A stretch of 64,000 nt of DNA from Streptomyces beihaiensis (GCF_026274175.1 NZ_JAPHNL010000001.1:124001-188000), one strand, 5' to 3'; counted from the first letter of the stretch, positions 1 through 9,141 are shown. The notes: generated by a model not told the origin, from the sequence alone. Made by a program: numbers and translations.

Positions 1-15
1 GACGATCCCGGCCGG

Positions 16-83
16 CCCGTGACGGAACCGGCCGGGGGACCCGCCGCCTTCCCGCGCCGGGCGGGTGGGCGAGCCGTCACGGG
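16..83. terminator. Nested inverted repeat, probable terminator
   Basis: The arms CCCGTGACGG (16-25) and CCGTCACGGG (74-83) are perfect complements. Inside them ACCCGCC pairs with GGCGGGT, giving a nested stem. It lies beyond the 3' end of the minus-strand secreted-protein gene that stops at 195, so it may end that transcript or one entering from the left. No U-tract is visible, which is common in Streptomyces. Confidence 0.45.
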
Positions 84-95
84 TCGTCGTGCCTG

Positions 96-124
96 CCTCG
101 CCGCCGCCCACGACGACGGCGAGG
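96..124. terminator. Hairpin downstream of secreted-protein gene
   Basis: CCTCGCCG (96-103) pairs with CGGCGAGG (117-124) around a 13-nt loop. It sits about 70 nt past the stop of the minus-strand gene at 195-1946 and is the nearest candidate terminator for it. Confidence 0.4.
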
Positions 125-194
125 AAGGTGACGCGTCCCGATGCGGGCCACCCGCTGGTTGATCCGGCCGCCTCGAACGGGGCGCCGGTGGGGT

Positions 195-1946
195 TCAGCC
201 GGTGGTCACCGCGGTGTCGTCGATGACGAAGGAGGTCTGGTACGCGTAGTCCTCGGTGCCGGTGAACTTCAGTGTCACCGTCTGGCCGGCGTAGGCCGCC
301 AGGCTGAAGGTGTGCTGGGCGTAGCCGGTGTTGTGGTCGAGGTTGGAGTATCCGGCCAGGGTGGCCAGCACGCTGCCCGAGCTGTTGAGCACCTGGACCT
401 TGAGAGTGTCGTAGGTCTTGGTGGTACTGGTCTCGGCCGTGTCGGTGTGGAGCCAGAAGCTGAAGTCGTACGTCGCGCAGTCGCGGGGCAGGGTGACGGC
501 CTGGGCGAGAGTGTCGGTGCGGCTGGTGCCGTAGCCGTCCAGCCAGGCGTCCCAACTACCGCTGTGCGGCGGCTCTTTGCTGCTGTTGCTGATCACGCTG
601 GACGAGGCTGTCCAGGCGGAGGAGGTCCCGGTCTCGAATCCCGGGTCGTCCAGGAGCTGGGCGGGTGTGCAGCCGGTGCCGGACGGGTCGATCGTCCAGG
701 TGAAGGAGGCGGAGCCGGACGCGCCCGTCGAGTCCGTCGCCGTGACCGTCACGCTGGAGGTGCCGGAGGCGGTCGGGGTGCCCGAGACCAGGCCGGTGGA
801 GGGGCTGATCGACAGGCCGGCGGGCAGGCCGGACGCGGCATACGTCAGTGTCTGCCCCGATGCCGAGTCACTCGCACTGATCTGCAGCGACACCGGTGTG
901 CCGACCGTCCCGGTCTGGTTGCCCGGATCGGTGACGGTGACGCCGCCGGCGGAGCCGGTCCCGGCCGAGGCGAGCCAGGCGGTCGCGTTGAGGGCGAGCT
1001 GGGCGTCGGTGCCCTTGGGGTCGTCCCAGCCGTTGTAGACGGTGTGGCCCGGCTCACCGGTGCCGTCGTCGATGGCGGAACTGTCGCCCCAGATCGCCAC
1101 GTGCCCACTGCCGTAGGTGCTGGTGGTGAAGAACGCGCCGGTGGTGCCGCCCGGCGTGGAGCCGGTGGTGTAGAGCAGGCCCTTGACGTTCGGGTTGTCG
1201 GCGGGGTGCAGGGTCTCGGTGTTGCCGTTGTAGATGACGCTCCCGGTGACGGTGCCGAAGGCGCCGTTCAGAACGGCGTTCGTGGAGTCGCTGATCGCTT
1301 TCGGGGAGTCGCTGACGATGTTCTGCTGGTCGACGCTGAAGCCGAACGGGTCGGAGTTGTCGACGCCGTTGTTGGTCAGCAGGTCGTTGACCACCTTGGG
1401 GGAGTCCCAGCCGTCGTTGTTGCGGTCGCTGCCCGTGTGGTCGACGATCAGGAACAGGCCGCCGCCGTTCTGCACGAAGTGCATCACCGCGGCCTTCTCG
1501 GCGGCGGACAGCTGATCCTGCGGCTCGGGCAGCACGAACTCGTCGAAGTGCGACAGGTCCAGCGCGTTGCTCGTGTCGCCGTAGGTGATGGAGTTGCCCG
1601 GGGGCAGAGTGTCCAGGCTGTATCCGCCCGCTTTCTGCAGCGAGACGCCCCAGGCGGAGATGGCACCGGTCCAGTCCGTCTCCGACTGCGGGTTGGCGTT
1701 CTGCTGAAGAGGGTCGGGCATGCTCGTGCTGATGATCCAGTCGGAGTTGCCCGAGGTCTCCGCCTTGCTGTCGTCGAACAGGACGTGATGGGTCGCGGTG
1801 GTCGCGGAGACGGCCGGTGATGCGGTGCCTTGCGTCGGCACGGCAGCGGCCGCGGCCGGCGTCGCGCCGAAGGCCACAGCCATGGCGAGGACAGCGCCGG
1901 CGGCGGCCGGCAGACCGTTCTTCCTGACCTGCGTCGGTCTGAGCAT
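195..1946 (-). CDS. Secreted protein with GATase-like, Ig-like and C-terminal CBM-like domains
   Basis: 583 aa, probably exported: a basic start (RPTQVRKNG) and an alanine-rich hydrophobic stretch end near residue 35. Residues about 50-330 resemble a glutamine-amidotransferase-like (ThuA/DUF4350-type) fold, with a run ending FLIVDH and later VAIWGDSS. Residues about 333-420 form a putative Ig domain of the He_PIG type (motifs [12 protein letters not shown] and GTPTASGT). From about 424 ([15 protein letters not shown]) a jelly-roll carbohydrate-binding-like domain runs to the end. Repeated small polar residues suit an extracellular protein. No catalytic residues can be assigned; the role may be polysaccharide or cell-wall binding. 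It stands alone, with hairpins downstream and a palindrome upstream. Confidence 0.75.
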   Translation of the reverse strand: MLRPTQVRKNGLPAAAGAVLAMAVAFGATPAAAAAVPTQGTASPAVSATTATHHVLFDDSKAETSGNSDWIISTSMPDPLQQNANPQSETDWTGAISAWGVSLQKAGGYSLDTLPPGNSITYGDTSNALDLSHFDEFVLPEPQDQLSAAEKAAVMHFVQNGGGLFLIVDHTGSDRNNDGWDSPKVVNDLLTNNGVDNSDPFGFSVDQQNIVSDSPKAISDSTNAVLNGAFGTVTGSVIYNGNTETLHPADNPNVKGLLYTTGSTPGGTTGAFFTTSTYGSGHVAIWGDSSAIDDGTGEPGHTVYNGWDDPKGTDAQLALNATAWLASAGTGSAGGVTVTDPGNQTGTVGTPVSLQISASDSASGQTLTYAASGLPAGLSISPSTGLVSGTPTASGTSSVTVTATDSTGASGSASFTWTIDPSGTGCTPAQLLDDPGFETGTSSAWTASSSVISNSSKEPPHSGSWDAWLDGYGTSRTDTLAQAVTLPRDCATYDFSFWLHTDTAETSTTKTYDTLKVQVLNSSGSVLATLAGYSNLDHNTGYAQHTFSLAAYAGQTVTLKFTGTEDYAYQTSFVIDDTAVTTG

Positions 1947-2510
1947 GCGTCGAGCTCCTGACGATCGCGGATGTGTGGTGCCTGGATGGGTCGAGTGCCA
2001 GTGCTACGCGCGTAGTTGAACCTACAAATGACGAGCATCGGGTGTGACGGTCGCGGCGTCAACGGCTTACGTCATGTCCATTACATGAACGGTTCGGCAC
2101 CGGCGGGTACCGACGGGTGACGACAGGTGCTGCAAGCGTCTTGCCGACGGGGCCGTCGGCGCGTGAACCCGTGCTCCCGAGAGCTCGCCGCACACGCGCG
2201 TGCGCCACGCCGCGCGGACCAGCCCGACGGCGTCCCGCGGAACTCGTCCGGAAGCGGAGACGCGCGGTGTCTGGGTGACGGGCGCGGCCGCTGCTTCGGC
2301 CGGCCGTCGGCACGGGTCGGCCGCTGTCCGCAGGCCCCCGGCCGCAGAATCGGGCATCCTGGACCGTGTGGGACCGTGCGCACCCTCGCCCTCCGCCCCC
2401 CGGACACCGACCGGGCGGGTGACAGCAGAGCGTCAGGGAAACGGCGAGCCGGGAGAGCGGCCGACCGGCTTCCCGCGGTGAGCGCGGAGCGGAGAAAGGG
2501 TGGCGTGCGG
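1947..2510. other. Divergent intergenic region without a supported gene
   Basis: This 564-bp region separates the minus-strand secreted protein from the plus-strand phosphatase. Open frames here lack ribosome-binding sites and have arginine/proline-rich shadow composition. Besides the palindrome at 2004-2015 it holds a smaller inverted repeat, TCATGT-N5-ACATGA (2072-2088), that could be an operator. Confidence 0.5.
2004..2015. promoter_or_regulatory. Perfect 12-bp palindrome upstream of secreted-protein gene
   Basis: CTACGCGCGTAG is a perfect palindrome 58 bp upstream of the ATG at 1946. It shares CTAC...GTAG outer half-sites and a CG-rich centre with the palindrome at 6864-6877 upstream of uppP. 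It is a candidate operator for an unidentified dimeric regulator. Confidence 0.4.
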
Positions 2511-3737
2511 ATGAGCGGGCCGGACATCGACTACCGGGCGGTGTTCCAGGCGCTGCCCGGCATGGTGGCGCTGTTGACGCCGGAGCTGGTGTACGAGGAC
2601 GCGAACGCGGACTTCCTGCGTGAGTCCCACCGCAGCCGTGAGGACCTGATCGGCCGCTATCTGTTCGACGTGTTCCCGGACAACCCGGGCGATCCCGCCG
2701 CCACGGGCGCGCGGAACCTGGAGGCGTCGCTGCGCCGGGTGGTGGAGACCGGGGAGCGGGACACGATGGCGCTGCAGCGCTACGACGTGCAGTCGACCGA
2801 GCGTCCGGGCGAGTGGGAGGAGCGCTACTGGAGTCCGGTCAACGCGCCGGTCCTGGGCGCGGAGGGACGGGTGGTGCTGCTGGTGCACCGGGTCGAGGAG
2901 GTCACGGAGCTGATCCGCGCCCGCCGTCGTACGGGCGGTGACCGGGCCCGGGTGCTGGAGGCGGAGCTTTACACCCGCTCCCGTGAGCTGCAGGAGGTCA
3001 ACGAGCGCCTGCGCCTGGCCCACGCCCGCGACCGTGAGATCGCCCTCGCCCTGCAGGACGCGATGCTGCCCGCACTGCACCTGGCCGACCACCACCGGAC
3101 CGCGGTGCGGTACCGGCCGGCGGTCGGCGCCCTGAACGTGTGCGGGGACTGGTACGACCTGGTCGAGCTTCCCGGCGACCGCATGGCGGTCGCGGTGGGC
3201 GACGTCGTCGGCCACGGGCTGGCCGCCGCGGGAGTGATGGGCCAGCTGCGCAGCGCGCTGTCCGCCGCCTCCCGCGTCGCCGAGGGGCCCGCCAGGGCAT
3301 TGGAGGTGCTGGGCTTGTACGCGCGCGCGGTGGACGGCGCCGAGTCCACCACGGCCGCGTCCGTCCACATCGACTGGCCCACCCGCACCCTCACCTACAG
3401 CAGCGCCGGCCACCCCCCACCCGCCGTCCTGTGCGAGGACGGCACCGTGGTCTTCCTCGACCAGGCCACCGACCCCCCGCTGGGGGCCCGCCCCGAACAC
3501 GTCCCCCGCCCCCAGGCCGAACAGGCGTTCAAGCCCGGCGACACCCTCGTGCTGTACACCGACGGCCTGATCGAGCGCCGCCACGAAGACATCACCACCG
3601 GTCTTCACCGCCTGGCCGCCTCCCTGGCCGCGCACCTCACCCTCGAACCCGACCAGCTCGCCGACCTCCTGCTGCTCGACCTGCTTCCCGCCGCCGGCGC
3701 CACCGACGACACCGCCCTGATCGTCCTGCGCCTGTAG
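2511..3737 (+). CDS. PAS-domain SpoIIE/RsbU-type PP2C serine phosphatase
   Basis: 408 aa. Start is the ATG at 2511, behind a purine-rich GGAGAAAGG; the frame runs further upstream without conserved sequence. Residues about 5-140 form a PAS sensor domain (YEDANADFL, then ...ERYWSPVNAPV). A short coiled linker (residues about 150-180) leads to a PP2C-type phosphatase with GDWYDLVELPGD, VGDVVGHG and YTDGLIERR, which supply the metal-binding aspartates. Such proteins dephosphorylate anti-anti-sigma factors in partner-switching cascades. Cytosolic: no membrane segment. The signal and partner are unknown, and no anti-sigma gene is adjacent. Confidence 0.85.
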   Translation: MSGPDIDYRAVFQALPGMVALLTPELVYEDANADFLRESHRSREDLIGRYLFDVFPDNPGDPAATGARNLEASLRRVVETGERDTMALQRYDVQSTERPGEWEERYWSPVNAPVLGAEGRVVLLVHRVEEVTELIRARRRTGGDRARVLEAELYTRSRELQEVNERLRLAHARDREIALALQDAMLPALHLADHHRTAVRYRPAVGALNVCGDWYDLVELPGDRMAVAVGDVVGHGLAAAGVMGQLRSALSAASRVAEGPARALEVLGLYARAVDGAESTTAASVHIDWPTRTLTYSSAGHPPPAVLCEDGTVVFLDQATDPPLGARPEHVPRPQAEQAFKPGDTLVLYTDGLIERRHEDITTGLHRLAASLAAHLTLEPDQLADLLLLDLLPAAGATDDTALIVLRL

Positions 3738-3819
3738 GGCGCCCCCGCACGGGCCGGTGAAGGCACAAAGGCGTCAGCACACTCCCCGACGCGCTCCGCC
3801 GACCCGGGGCGTGCCCGCG

Positions 3820-5565
3820 CTACGTCGCGGGTCTGGTCAGGAGCAGTTCGGTGTTGTGGTCGGCGGCCGTGCCGATGCGGGCGGAGGGCGTGGCGTAGGG
3901 GTCGTTGTAGGCGAGCTCGCGGTACAGGGCGGCCAGCCCGCGGTCGGAGGTGTCGGAGAAGTCGGTCGTGTACGGGGCGGCCGACTCGATGAGCGTGGTG
4001 AACAGCGAGATCGTGCCGTCCTGGTTGTCGGCGATCTCGATGATCCGGGCGTGGTGCGGATAGTCGACGTGTGAGGCGGTGTTGATCTCCCAGAAGGCGC
4101 GCTCGGCGACGGCGTGGCCGTGCGCGCTGATCCGGTTCTCATGAGTGTGGCCGTTGACCCAGGCCACCACGTTCGGGAAGCGCTGGAGAAGCGCGACCAG
4201 TTCGTCGCCGCTGTGACGGCCCTCGAACGGGCGGTACGGGTCGGGCAGCAGGTTGCCCATCGTCGTACTGGTGTGGTGGCTGAAGACGACGACGAGGCGG
4301 TCGTCCGATCCACCGCGTACCGTATGGCCGTCGCTGTCGTACCAGTGCCCGCTGTGCGCCTTGAGCACCGACTCCAGCCAGGCGAGCTGCGTGCTGCCGA
4401 GCGAACCGTCGGCGAAGCCGGCCCGGTTGGTCGTGTCGAGGCTGATGCCGAGAACCCCGTCGGCGAGGTCGAAGGTGTAGTAGAGCTTCCCGCCGGCGGC
4501 CGAGTCCGGTGTGAAGCCGTGTCCGACGGGGCCCGCGCCGGTGTACGCCGGGTTCAGGTGAGCCTTGGCGAACTCGGCGGGCGTGAACGGATGGCGCCGC
4601 TCGTCGGAGGTGACCGTGCGGATCGACCCGCCGTTGGTCAGCAGCCTGCCCAGCAGGACCGCGGCCTTTCCCGGGTCGTGCACGAGGGCGTCCGCCAACT
4701 GGGCGGCGGTCGCGTCGTCGCAGCCCTCCACCTTGCGCGAACCCGTGTAGAGGGAGTTGAGCAGGCCGAGGTCGGGCAGGCTGCCCTCGATGCTGTCGTC
4801 GTGATTGCCGACCGTGGTGTACCAGGGCAGGCTCAGGCCGGGCGCGTCGAAGGGGCGGATCGCACCGCTCAGGAATCCGGGGATCTGCGGCAGCCCCTTG
4901 GCCTTGTACGCGTCGCGCAGGGCGGATTCAGGGTTCCAGTACTGAGTGTCGCCGGAGTTCTGCACGCCCTCGTAGCGTGTGAGGTCGCCGCTGCTCGGGG
5001 TGATCCGACCGCCGCTCATGACGGTCAGGTACCAGTCGAGCTCGATCAGCTCGTGGTTGTCGGTGTTGTCGCCGGTGGCCATCACCATGCTGAACGGCAG
5101 GCCGGTGTACGGGCCCTGGCGCACCGCGTTGACCCGCTCCACGAGCGACGAGGCGCCCCGCACGGTCAGCGCCTCCTGCGGGCGGTGCGCGCTGTCGTTG
5201 AACCGCGCCAGGTACTCGAACCGCACCGGCGACTCGGTGTCCGTCAGGTGCAGGTCGGTGAACTGCACGAAGGACGCGAGCCCGGTGCGCCGGTCGTCCC
5301 TCCCGGACGTCGCGCCGGCCAGTTCGCCGCGCACCACCACAGGCCAGCCGGGGCCCGCCACCAGCCGCCGGTAACCCCCCTGGCCCACCGGCGTCGCCGC
5401 CCGTTCGAGGGTGGTGCCGTCGATCCGCACGGCCCGCGCCCGCGTGGCCGCGAGGGCCTGGTCCTGCGCCAGCGCGCGACCCGGGGTCAGCACCGGCCAG
5501 AGCGCTGCCGTCGCGGCCGCCGAAGACAGCCCCGTCATGAACCTGCGTCGGCTCATCCCGCTCAT
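3820..5565 (-). CDS. Tat-exported metallophosphoesterase
   Basis: 581 aa. Start is the ATG at 5565 behind AGGGGG. A twin-arginine signal (SRRRFMTG plus a hydrophobic stretch ending GRALAQ, residues 1-34) predicts export in folded form. Calcineurin-like metal-binding motifs occur in order: FTDLHLTD, GDNTDN, GNHDD, and near the end FSHHTS and GHTHENR. This set matches long actinobacterial metallophosphoesterases (the TIGR03767-like group). Substrate unknown; phosphomonoester or phosphodiester release outside the cell is inferred. It is on the same strand as the downstream-facing uppP gene but 317 bp away, so probably not co-transcribed. Confidence 0.85.
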   Translation of the reverse strand: MSGMSRRRFMTGLSSAAATAALWPVLTPGRALAQDQALAATRARAVRIDGTTLERAATPVGQGGYRRLVAGPGWPVVVRGELAGATSGRDDRRTGLASFVQFTDLHLTDTESPVRFEYLARFNDSAHRPQEALTVRGASSLVERVNAVRQGPYTGLPFSMVMATGDNTDNHELIELDWYLTVMSGGRITPSSGDLTRYEGVQNSGDTQYWNPESALRDAYKAKGLPQIPGFLSGAIRPFDAPGLSLPWYTTVGNHDDSIEGSLPDLGLLNSLYTGSRKVEGCDDATAAQLADALVHDPGKAAVLLGRLLTNGGSIRTVTSDERRHPFTPAEFAKAHLNPAYTGAGPVGHGFTPDSAAGGKLYYTFDLADGVLGISLDTTNRAGFADGSLGSTQLAWLESVLKAHSGHWYDSDGHTVRGGSDDRLVVVFSHHTSTTMGNLLPDPYRPFEGRHSGDELVALLQRFPNVVAWVNGHTHENRISAHGHAVAERAFWEINTASHVDYPHHARIIEIADNQDGTISLFTTLIESAAPYTTDFSDTSDRGLAALYRELAYNDPYATPSARIGTAADHNTELLLTRPAT

Positions 5566-5882
5566 GAATCCCCCTGTCCAAGGCGGCACTTGAGTGTCAC
5601 GCCCCCTGCTGGGCGCATCCGCCGCGCCGATCCTACTGACGAGTAGTGACCTGTCCAGGGCCAGAGCGCGAACGCCTGGGAAAACGCCCGGGAAACGAAA
5701 GGTGCGAGGACGCCGGTGAACCGGGCCGCCCGGCGACCGACGGGGGTGACGTCCGCGAAGAACGCAGGCTTCGCCCGTGCGATGCCGATGTCCGGAGGCG
5801 AGGGCGGCCTTGAGGGCGGTGGCGGCCGCGCTGCCGGGCCGGATCCATGCGCGCTGCCCGTACCGGTGCCGTACCGGTCCCG
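5566..5882. other. Intergenic, no gene seen
   Basis: These 317 bp lie between two minus-strand genes. The open frames are low-complexity shadows. No clear hairpin with a run of T and no strong promoter was found. Confidence 0.5.
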
Positions 5883-6806
5883 TCAGCCGGCGAGGGTGAA
5901 GTAGGCGAGGCTGCCCAGGCCGGCCAGCGTGCAGTAGATCGCGAACGGGATGAGCGTGCGGTTCTCGAAGTACTTGACCAGGTAACGGGTCGCCAGGTAG
6001 GCGGCGACGAAGGCCGCGATGCTGCCGGCCAGGAGCGGCCCGCGCAGCCCGTCGCCCTGGGGGCCGAGCAGCGGGGGCAGTTTGAGCAGCGCCGCTCCGC
6101 CGATGACGGGTGTGGCGAGCAGGAACGCGAAGCGGGCGGAGTCCTCGTGGTCGAGGCCGCGGAAGATGCCCGCGCTGATGGTCACTCCGGAGCGGCTGAT
6201 GCCGGGGCACAGGGCGAGGATCTGCGCGGCCCCGATCCCCAGGGCCTGCCGCATGGTCATCCGGGTGATGCGCAGGTCCGACAGCTCGTCCGGGCTCAGC
6301 CGCTCTTCGCCGGGTGCCAGGGACGCCCCGGCGCGTCTGCGACCCGTACCGCCGCGGCGGAGCTTCTCGGTGACGTACAGGACGATGCCGTTGAGGGCGA
6401 GGAAGACCGCGGTCGGGACCGGGCGCCCGAGTGTGGTGCGAAAGACGTGGTCGAGTGCGACACCGGCGATGCCCACCGGTATGCAGGCGGTGATGATCAG
6501 CCAGGCGAGGCGTTGGTCGACGGTCTGTATGCGGCGTTGCGTGATCGAGGTCGACAGGCCGCGGATCACCCGGATCCAGTCCCGCCAGAAGAAGGCCACG
6601 AGGGCGAGGGCGGTGGCCAGGTGGAGGCCGACCAGCTCGTTGAGGTAGAGGGAGTCGTCCGCGGAGACGTCGAGGTCGTGTTTCCAGTGCCCGCCCAGGA
6701 GGGCGGGTATCAGGATGCTGTGCCCGAGACTGGAGACGGGGAACAGTTCGGTGACGCCCTGCAGCAGGCCGACGCCGACGGCTTCGGGATAGGTGAGAAC
6801 GGACAT
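5883..6806 (-). CDS. uppP: Undecaprenyl-diphosphatase
   Basis: 307 aa, the usual length of the BacA/UppP family. It dephosphorylates undecaprenyl diphosphate to recycle the lipid carrier of peptidoglycan and confers bacitracin tolerance. Visible family signatures: GVTELFPVSSLGH near residue 17 (consensus GxTExLPVSSxGH) and CPGISRSG near residue 200, which carries the catalytic arginine and serine, plus about eight hydrophobic segments. A charged, alanine/arginine-rich loop around residues 150-170 is longer than in E. coli. Start ATG 6806 follows GAAGG. Streptomyces usually carry several paralogues; this one is a single-gene unit divergent from a small membrane protein, with a palindromic operator candidate upstream. 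Confidence 0.93.
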   Translation of the reverse strand: MSVLTYPEAVGVGLLQGVTELFPVSSLGHSILIPALLGGHWKHDLDVSADDSLYLNELVGLHLATALALVAFFWRDWIRVIRGLSTSITQRRIQTVDQRLAWLIITACIPVGIAGVALDHVFRTTLGRPVPTAVFLALNGIVLYVTEKLRRGGTGRRRAGASLAPGEERLSPDELSDLRITRMTMRQALGIGAAQILALCPGISRSGVTISAGIFRGLDHEDSARFAFLLATPVIGGAALLKLPPLLGPQGDGLRGPLLAGSIAAFVAAYLATRYLVKYFENRTLIPFAIYCTLAGLGSLAYFTLAG

Positions 6807-6863
6807 GGTCGGCCTTCGAGTCGATCAGTGTGCGAAGCCGGGGGCCCGGCCAACCGGAACCTA

Positions 6864-6877
6864 CTACACGCGTGTAG
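6864..6877. promoter_or_regulatory. Perfect 14-bp palindrome between uppP and a membrane-protein gene
   Basis: CTACACGCGTGTAG is a perfect palindrome 58 bp upstream of the uppP start. The sequence TACTACA...TGTAG resembles BlaI/MecI-type operators (TACA...TGTA), but the centre is two bases longer, so the regulator is uncertain. Its distance from the start codon equals that of the palindrome at 2004-2015. Confidence 0.5.
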
Positions 6878-7068
6878 ATGGCCCGTCGGGTGTTCGTGAC
6901 CTTTCACCTGGCCGACGCCCACTGTTCATCGCGGCGCCCGTCGTGTTCCCGGACCCTGCCGAGAAGACGTCAAAGGGTCGTTGGGTACGCGTACTTGGCC
7001 ACCGCCGGACGTCCCACGGAGCGGAGGCGCGCTGTGGGCCGGGGAAGGGCCCGCACTATGGTGAAGGC

Positions 7069-7470
7069 ATGCGTTGGGGGGAGCGTCCGGTCGGCGTCCG
7101 CTGGACGGCGGCGGCATACGTGACCGGATTCCTGGAGGGGGCCGGCGCCCACGCGTACTTCCTGGTGAAGAGCGGGCCGCACGCCTACGCCTACGCGCCG
7201 GTTCTCATCCAGCTCCTGTTCCACGGCCTTGTGCTGCTCGATCCGCTGGTCGCGTTGCTGACGGCCATGGGCCGACCGGTCGGGCCGCCCGTCGCCGCCG
7301 CGGTCATGACCGCCGATCTGGTGGCCAACTGGGTCGTCGAATGGAGCGCCGTCCGAGCGGATCCGCTCGCCTTTCTGCGTCCCGCGGGTCTGTTGCCCAT
7401 CAGCGTGTTCGGGGTCTTCGTCCTCGCCTCCGCGGTCCCGATGCGCCGAGCCTTGATGTCCGACGGCTGA
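7069..7470 (+). CDS. Small membrane protein, four predicted helices
   Basis: 133 aa. The ATG at 7069 was chosen because the family-like hydrophobic protein begins there (MRWGERPVG), after the purine run GGTGAAGG. Four hydrophobic segments span residues about 12-32, 42-62, 72-92 and 103-122, ending in a short basic/acidic tail (MRRALMSDG). I do not recognise the family. It faces away from uppP across a shared 262-bp promoter region, so the same palindrome could control both. Confidence 0.6.
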   Translation: MRWGERPVGVRWTAAAYVTGFLEGAGAHAYFLVKSGPHAYAYAPVLIQLLFHGLVLLDPLVALLTAMGRPVGPPVAAAVMTADLVANWVVEWSAVRADPLAFLRPAGLLPISVFGVFVLASAVPMRRALMSDG

Positions 7471-7735
7471 CGTCGGCCCGCCGCCCGTCCGAACCACGGC
7501 GGCATGCGCACGGCCCATGGGCTGCTGTTCCTCGAAGCACGGCTCACCGACTCCTCTGAGCCATCTGCGGCTTCGCGGGTCGGTGCGGTTCCGCTGTCGC
7601 GCCGTGGACGAGAACGCACATGTCAGGCCCATCGTCTGGGACCTGCGGGTGAAACGATCTCATTCCCGGCGGCTCTGTGGCGGCTCTGTGGCGGGTCTTT
7701 GACGAGCGTGAGACCTGGCCGGAAGGAAGTCCATC

Positions 7736-7769
7736 ATTTCGGCTCAGTACGAAAACGCTCGCCCGGCGC
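7736..7769 (+). repeat. Left copy of 34-bp inverted repeat
   Basis: Starts ATTTCGGCTCAGTACG and ends GCCCGGCGC. It matches the reverse complement of 9063-9096 at 31 of 34 positions. The outer 18 bases are themselves nearly palindromic (TTTCGG...CGAAA). GACGGTCA at 7783-7790 extends the similarity inward with a 7-nt gap. Either a terminal repeat of a 1.36-kb mobile segment or a duplicated promoter element. Confidence 0.75.
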
Positions 7770-7796
7770 CGGGCTTCGCCACGACGGTCATCGTGC

Positions 7797-7830
<34 letters not shown>

Positions 7831-7939
7831 ACCCTGCCCCTTTCGAGCCTCCGACCGGCACCTGCCGGGCCGTCCCGTGCCGATGGCGCAAGCCCGCACA
7901 TGCCGACACCGTGTTCAGCCGAAGGAGGAAGACCCCCGC

Positions 7940-8353
7940 ATGAGGATCACCAGACGGATAGCCGCCACAGCAGCAGCCGGCGCCCTGGCCGCCGGAGCCC
8001 TCGGACTCGCCACCACACCCGCCCAGGCCGCCACCTCGGTCTGCGCGACCTCCAACCCGCCCTCCGGATCCATCTGCTTCCACATCTACAACTCCAGCAC
8101 CGGCACCTGGCACTGGACCCAGCCCTGGTACTACTGCGGCACCAAGCACAACTTCAGTGACTACGAGTGGATCACGTGGGTCAAGGACAACCAGACCACC
8201 GGCACCGTCACCAAGTTCTACTGGGGGACGAACTGGACCGACGGCGTCATGGGCACGCGAACAGCGAAGTTCTACGGCCGCCCCCCGTACTACAGCTCCG
8301 ACAACGGCGGTGGCATCCCGGGCTCGCCGGTCTACTCGGTCAAGATCTGCTGA
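7940..8353 (+). CDS. Small secreted four-cysteine protein of unknown function
   Basis: 137 aa. The ATG at 7940 follows an excellent GAAGGAGGA site with 8-nt spacing. A classic Sec signal (MRITRRIAATAAAGALAAGA...TTPAQAA, cut near residue 31) leaves a mature protein of about 106 aa, rich in Trp, Tyr, Thr and Asn. It has four cysteines (SVCATS, SICFH, YYCGT and the terminal KIC), which could make two disulfides. The fold looks like a small beta-sandwich; no catalytic motif is visible. It could be an inhibitor, a carbohydrate or surface binder, or a toxin-like protein. Two hairpins follow the stop, and the gene lies inside the segment bounded by 34-bp inverted repeats. Confidence 0.75.
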   Translation: MRITRRIAATAAAGALAAGALGLATTPAQAATSVCATSNPPSGSICFHIYNSSTGTWHWTQPWYYCGTKHNFSDYEWITWVKDNQTTGTVTKFYWGTNWTDGVMGTRTAKFYGRPPYYSSDNGGGIPGSPVYSVKIC

Positions 8354-8413
8354 ACCCGCTCGCCGCCACCGCGCCATGGCGTCGAGGCTGTCCGTCGCCT
8401 CCAAGACGCCGGC

Positions 8414-8435
8414 GGCGGCGCCCCACGGCGCCGCC
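8414..8435. terminator. First of two tandem hairpins after the secreted-peptide gene
   Basis: GGCGGCGCC (8414-8422), a 4-nt loop, then GGCGCCGCC (8427-8435): a 9-bp perfect G+C stem 60 nt past the stop. Confidence 0.55.
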
Positions 8436-8442
8436 CCGAAAC

Positions 8443-8474
8443 CGCCGCCACCTCGTCCTGCCGAGGTGGCGGCG
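8443..8474. terminator. Second tandem hairpin, 13-bp stem
   Basis: CGCCGCCACCTCG (8443-8455) and CGAGGTGGCGGCG (8462-8474) form a 13-bp perfect stem with a 6-nt loop. It lies between two convergent genes and could serve both. Confidence 0.7.
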
Positions 8475-8673
8475 CAGCGCTTCGACGACTGGTTCCCCGC
8501 CGCCCGGGCGATCGGAGGGCGTGCCGTCGAACTGTGCAGCACCGGCCAGGTCGTCTCCCGTGGGGCTTCGTCCCCTGGACCTCAAGCAAGATCAGCGCCG
8601 TGATCCATCACGGCAACACCGCTGAGTCCGCCGTCGCCCGGCGCCTGCGAGACGGGTGTGCTCCTGTCGCCCC

Positions 8674-8844
8674 TCAGCTGATCCCTGGCCAGCCGTCCTC
8701 GTGCACCTCGTCCCCGTTCGAAGCCTCCTGCGGCTCGGTGTCGTCCGTGTCGACCTCGGCCGTCGGCCGCACAGCGGACTCCGGCTCCGCGTCTTGCGGT
8801 CGCGGCTCGACGCCCTCGGGATCGGTCATCTCTGTTGCGCTCAT
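8674..8844 (-). CDS. Small acidic protein, 56 aa
   Basis: Start ATG at 8844 has a perfect AAGGAGG site 7 nt upstream, strong evidence of translation. The product is very acidic and rich in Glu, Asp, Pro and Thr (MSATEMTDPEGVEP...), lacks Cys and Lys, and ends HEDGWPGIS. It is probably intrinsically disordered. I do not recognise a family. An acidic leader-like peptide with a short hydrophobic C-terminus resembles a RiPP precursor, but no maturation enzyme is nearby, so that idea is weak. It converges on the secreted four-cysteine protein, and the right 34-bp repeat lies 219-252 bp upstream. Confidence 0.55.
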   Translation of the reverse strand: MSATEMTDPEGVEPRPQDAEPESAVRPTAEVDTDDTEPQEASNGDEVHEDGWPGIS

Positions 8845-9062
8845 CCCTGCCTCCTTGTCGTGATCGCGCCGCCGAAGCGGGCACGCAGGATCCGCATCCT
8901 CGCCTTCGGCCGCCCAGTGGAGCGGCAGGCGTCCACAGACGCGTGCGGCGGGTTGCGTCACCTGTCGCCGCGGGAGGACGCGATGGGTGCCGGCCCGGAT
9001 GCGTGCGCCCCAGTGGTGCGGCACCGGCTTTGTGCACCGCCTGAACAGTGACCGTCGGGGGA

Positions 9063-9096
9063 GCGCCGGGCCAGTGTTTTCGGACTGAGCCGAAAT
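9063..9096 (-). repeat. Right copy of 34-bp inverted repeat
   Basis: Read on the minus strand it starts ATTTCGGCTCAGTCCG and ends GCCCGGCGC, with three mismatches to the copy at 7736-7769. GACGGTCA recurs inward at 9049-9056. No duplicated target sequence is visible outside the two copies (CCATC on the left, GCCGG on the right). Confidence 0.75.
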
Positions 9097-9141
9097 GCCG
9101 GACCGCGTGCGCCGGATGACGTTCGATTCGACCGCGAGGTA

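Noticed and set aside
141-1820. Long plus-strand frame opposite the secreted-protein gene
   Set aside because: Antisense shadow of a G+C-rich gene: glycine/valine/arginine-rich, no ribosome-binding site, and the minus strand has clear domain features.
8674-8844. RiPP precursor identity for the 56-aa acidic protein
   Set aside because: No lanthionine synthetase, YcaO, radical SAM maturase or ATP-grasp gene is within several kb; kept only as a weak alternative.
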